This document shows, in pieces, positions 63,655-64,000 of a stretch of 64,000 nt of DNA; within the stretch, counting starts at the first letter, position 1; each line of letters begins with the position of its first letter. The notes under the pieces are model-generated. The model did not search any database. It saw only the letters and a list, made by a program, of their open reading frames with translations, and was not told the DNA's origin. A program made the translations under genes and the position numbers. Source of the stretch: Bin87 sp034423595 (GTDB lineage Bacteria; Chloroflexota; Dehalococcoidia; Lucifugimonadales; UBA3495); NCBI GenBank assembly GCA_965207025.1, contig OZ242258.1, positions 1,116,001 to 1,180,000 of the forward strand. The letters are read 5' to 3'.

Positions 63655-63709
63655 TGCGCCCTGAATTCAAACAGAATTATGCCGGCCCGGGCCGGCCGCG
63701 AGGCTTATT

Positions 63710-64000
63710 ATGGACTTTGAACCGCGTTACACGGCTGAGCAGGAGGCGTTCCGCACTGAGGTGCAGGAATGGCTGCACGAAAACATCCCGGCCGGCATCG
63801 AGCATCCTGCCGATTCCATTGACTTGACCTATGAGCAGTACCAGCTGCGCCGCGACCTGGGGCGGAAGTTGGGTGAAAAGGGCTGGCTGTGGCCCACGGC
63901 GCCCGAGGAATACGGCGGCGGTGGATTGACCGTAGATCACTCGGTGGTGCTGGAAGAGGAAATCGACGGCTACAACCTGTCCCTCCCTCCCTACTACGAC
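63710..64000 (+). CDS. Acyl-CoA dehydrogenase (N-terminal part, truncated by window end)
   Basis: The 97 residues visible start MDFEPRYTAEQEAFRTEVQE and continue with a typical acyl-CoA dehydrogenase N-terminal helical domain, including GEKGWLWPTAPEEYGGGG. The gene runs beyond the window. The enzyme would oxidise an acyl-CoA using FAD. A promoter-like element lies 55 nt upstream. Confidence 0.85.
   Translation, partial: MDFEPRYTAEQEAFRTEVQEWLHENIPAGIEHPADSIDLTYEQYQLRRDLGRKLGEKGWLWPTAPEEYGGGGLTVDHSVVLEEEIDGYNLSLPPYYD

Overview
This 64 kb window is a gene-dense bacterial chromosome segment of fairly high GC content. It has no rRNA, no tRNA that I could find, no CRISPR array and no phage module. 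Its content points to a free-living or symbiotic, mostly heterotrophic Chloroflexota, of the SAR202/Dehalococcoidia type: CaiB/BaiF CoA-transferases, luciferase-like (LLM) flavin oxidoreductases, acyl-CoA dehydrogenases, a split B12 acyl-CoA mutase, a fused AccD-AccA, and many short intergenic hairpin repeats. That placement is inference from gene content, not phylogeny.

Layout. 1-7.6 kb (+): MaoC-like protein, double-VOC protein, His-rich metal-type ABC ATPase, an SDR, small membrane proteins, then gatC-gatA and asnS. 7.6-10.2 kb (+): a textbook promoter drives a two-subunit ThDP decarboxylase (sulfopyruvate/phosphonopyruvate type), followed by a paralogue of its catalytic subunit with an altered cofactor motif. 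18.5-10.2 kb (-): a compact operon-like run of two MFS transporters, a DUF6941-like protein, a Ham1-like protein, a MoxR ATPase, an acidic protein, a FAD oxidoreductase and a VWA protein. 18.5-19.4 kb: non-coding, with two MITE-like elements flanking about 440 bp of unexplained sequence. 19.4-23.5 kb (-): a type IIG restriction-modification gene broken by a perfect inverted duplication. 23.5-29.3 kb: acyl-CoA dehydrogenase-like protein, Uma2 nuclease, and a sulfur group (sulfite-oxidase-like molybdoenzyme, four-domain rhodanese, thiol dioxygenase). 29.6-34.6 kb (+): peptide-type ABC binding protein with two permeases but no ATPase, then an LLM oxidoreductase. 35.4-38.1 kb (+): a small defence-like islet (HigBA, a frameshifted nuclease-like gene, an unknown acidic protein, a PLD-fold nuclease). 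38.1-46.8 kb: split acyl-CoA mutase, acyl-CoA ligase, metallo-beta-lactamase-fold protein, two CoA-transferases, and a second LLM enzyme on the minus strand. 47-60.9 kb: housekeeping genes (cytidylate-kinase-like, pnp with an RGG tail, rpsO, tsaD, CorC-type protein, histidine phosphatase, tilS, accDA, Mrp, SufT-like). 61-64 kb: D-aminoacylase-like amidohydrolase, a lower-GC patch with a frameshifted membrane-tailed unknown gene, and the start of an acyl-CoA dehydrogenase.

The most unusual points are: the 27-bp perfect palindrome whose 28-nt collapse restores a 1,356-residue type IIG enzyme; the HigBA/nuclease islet; the ThDP pseudo-paralogue; the acyl-CoA mutase with altered substrate-pocket residues next to a PaaK-like ligase; and single-base frameshifts in four non-core genes, while every core gene is intact.
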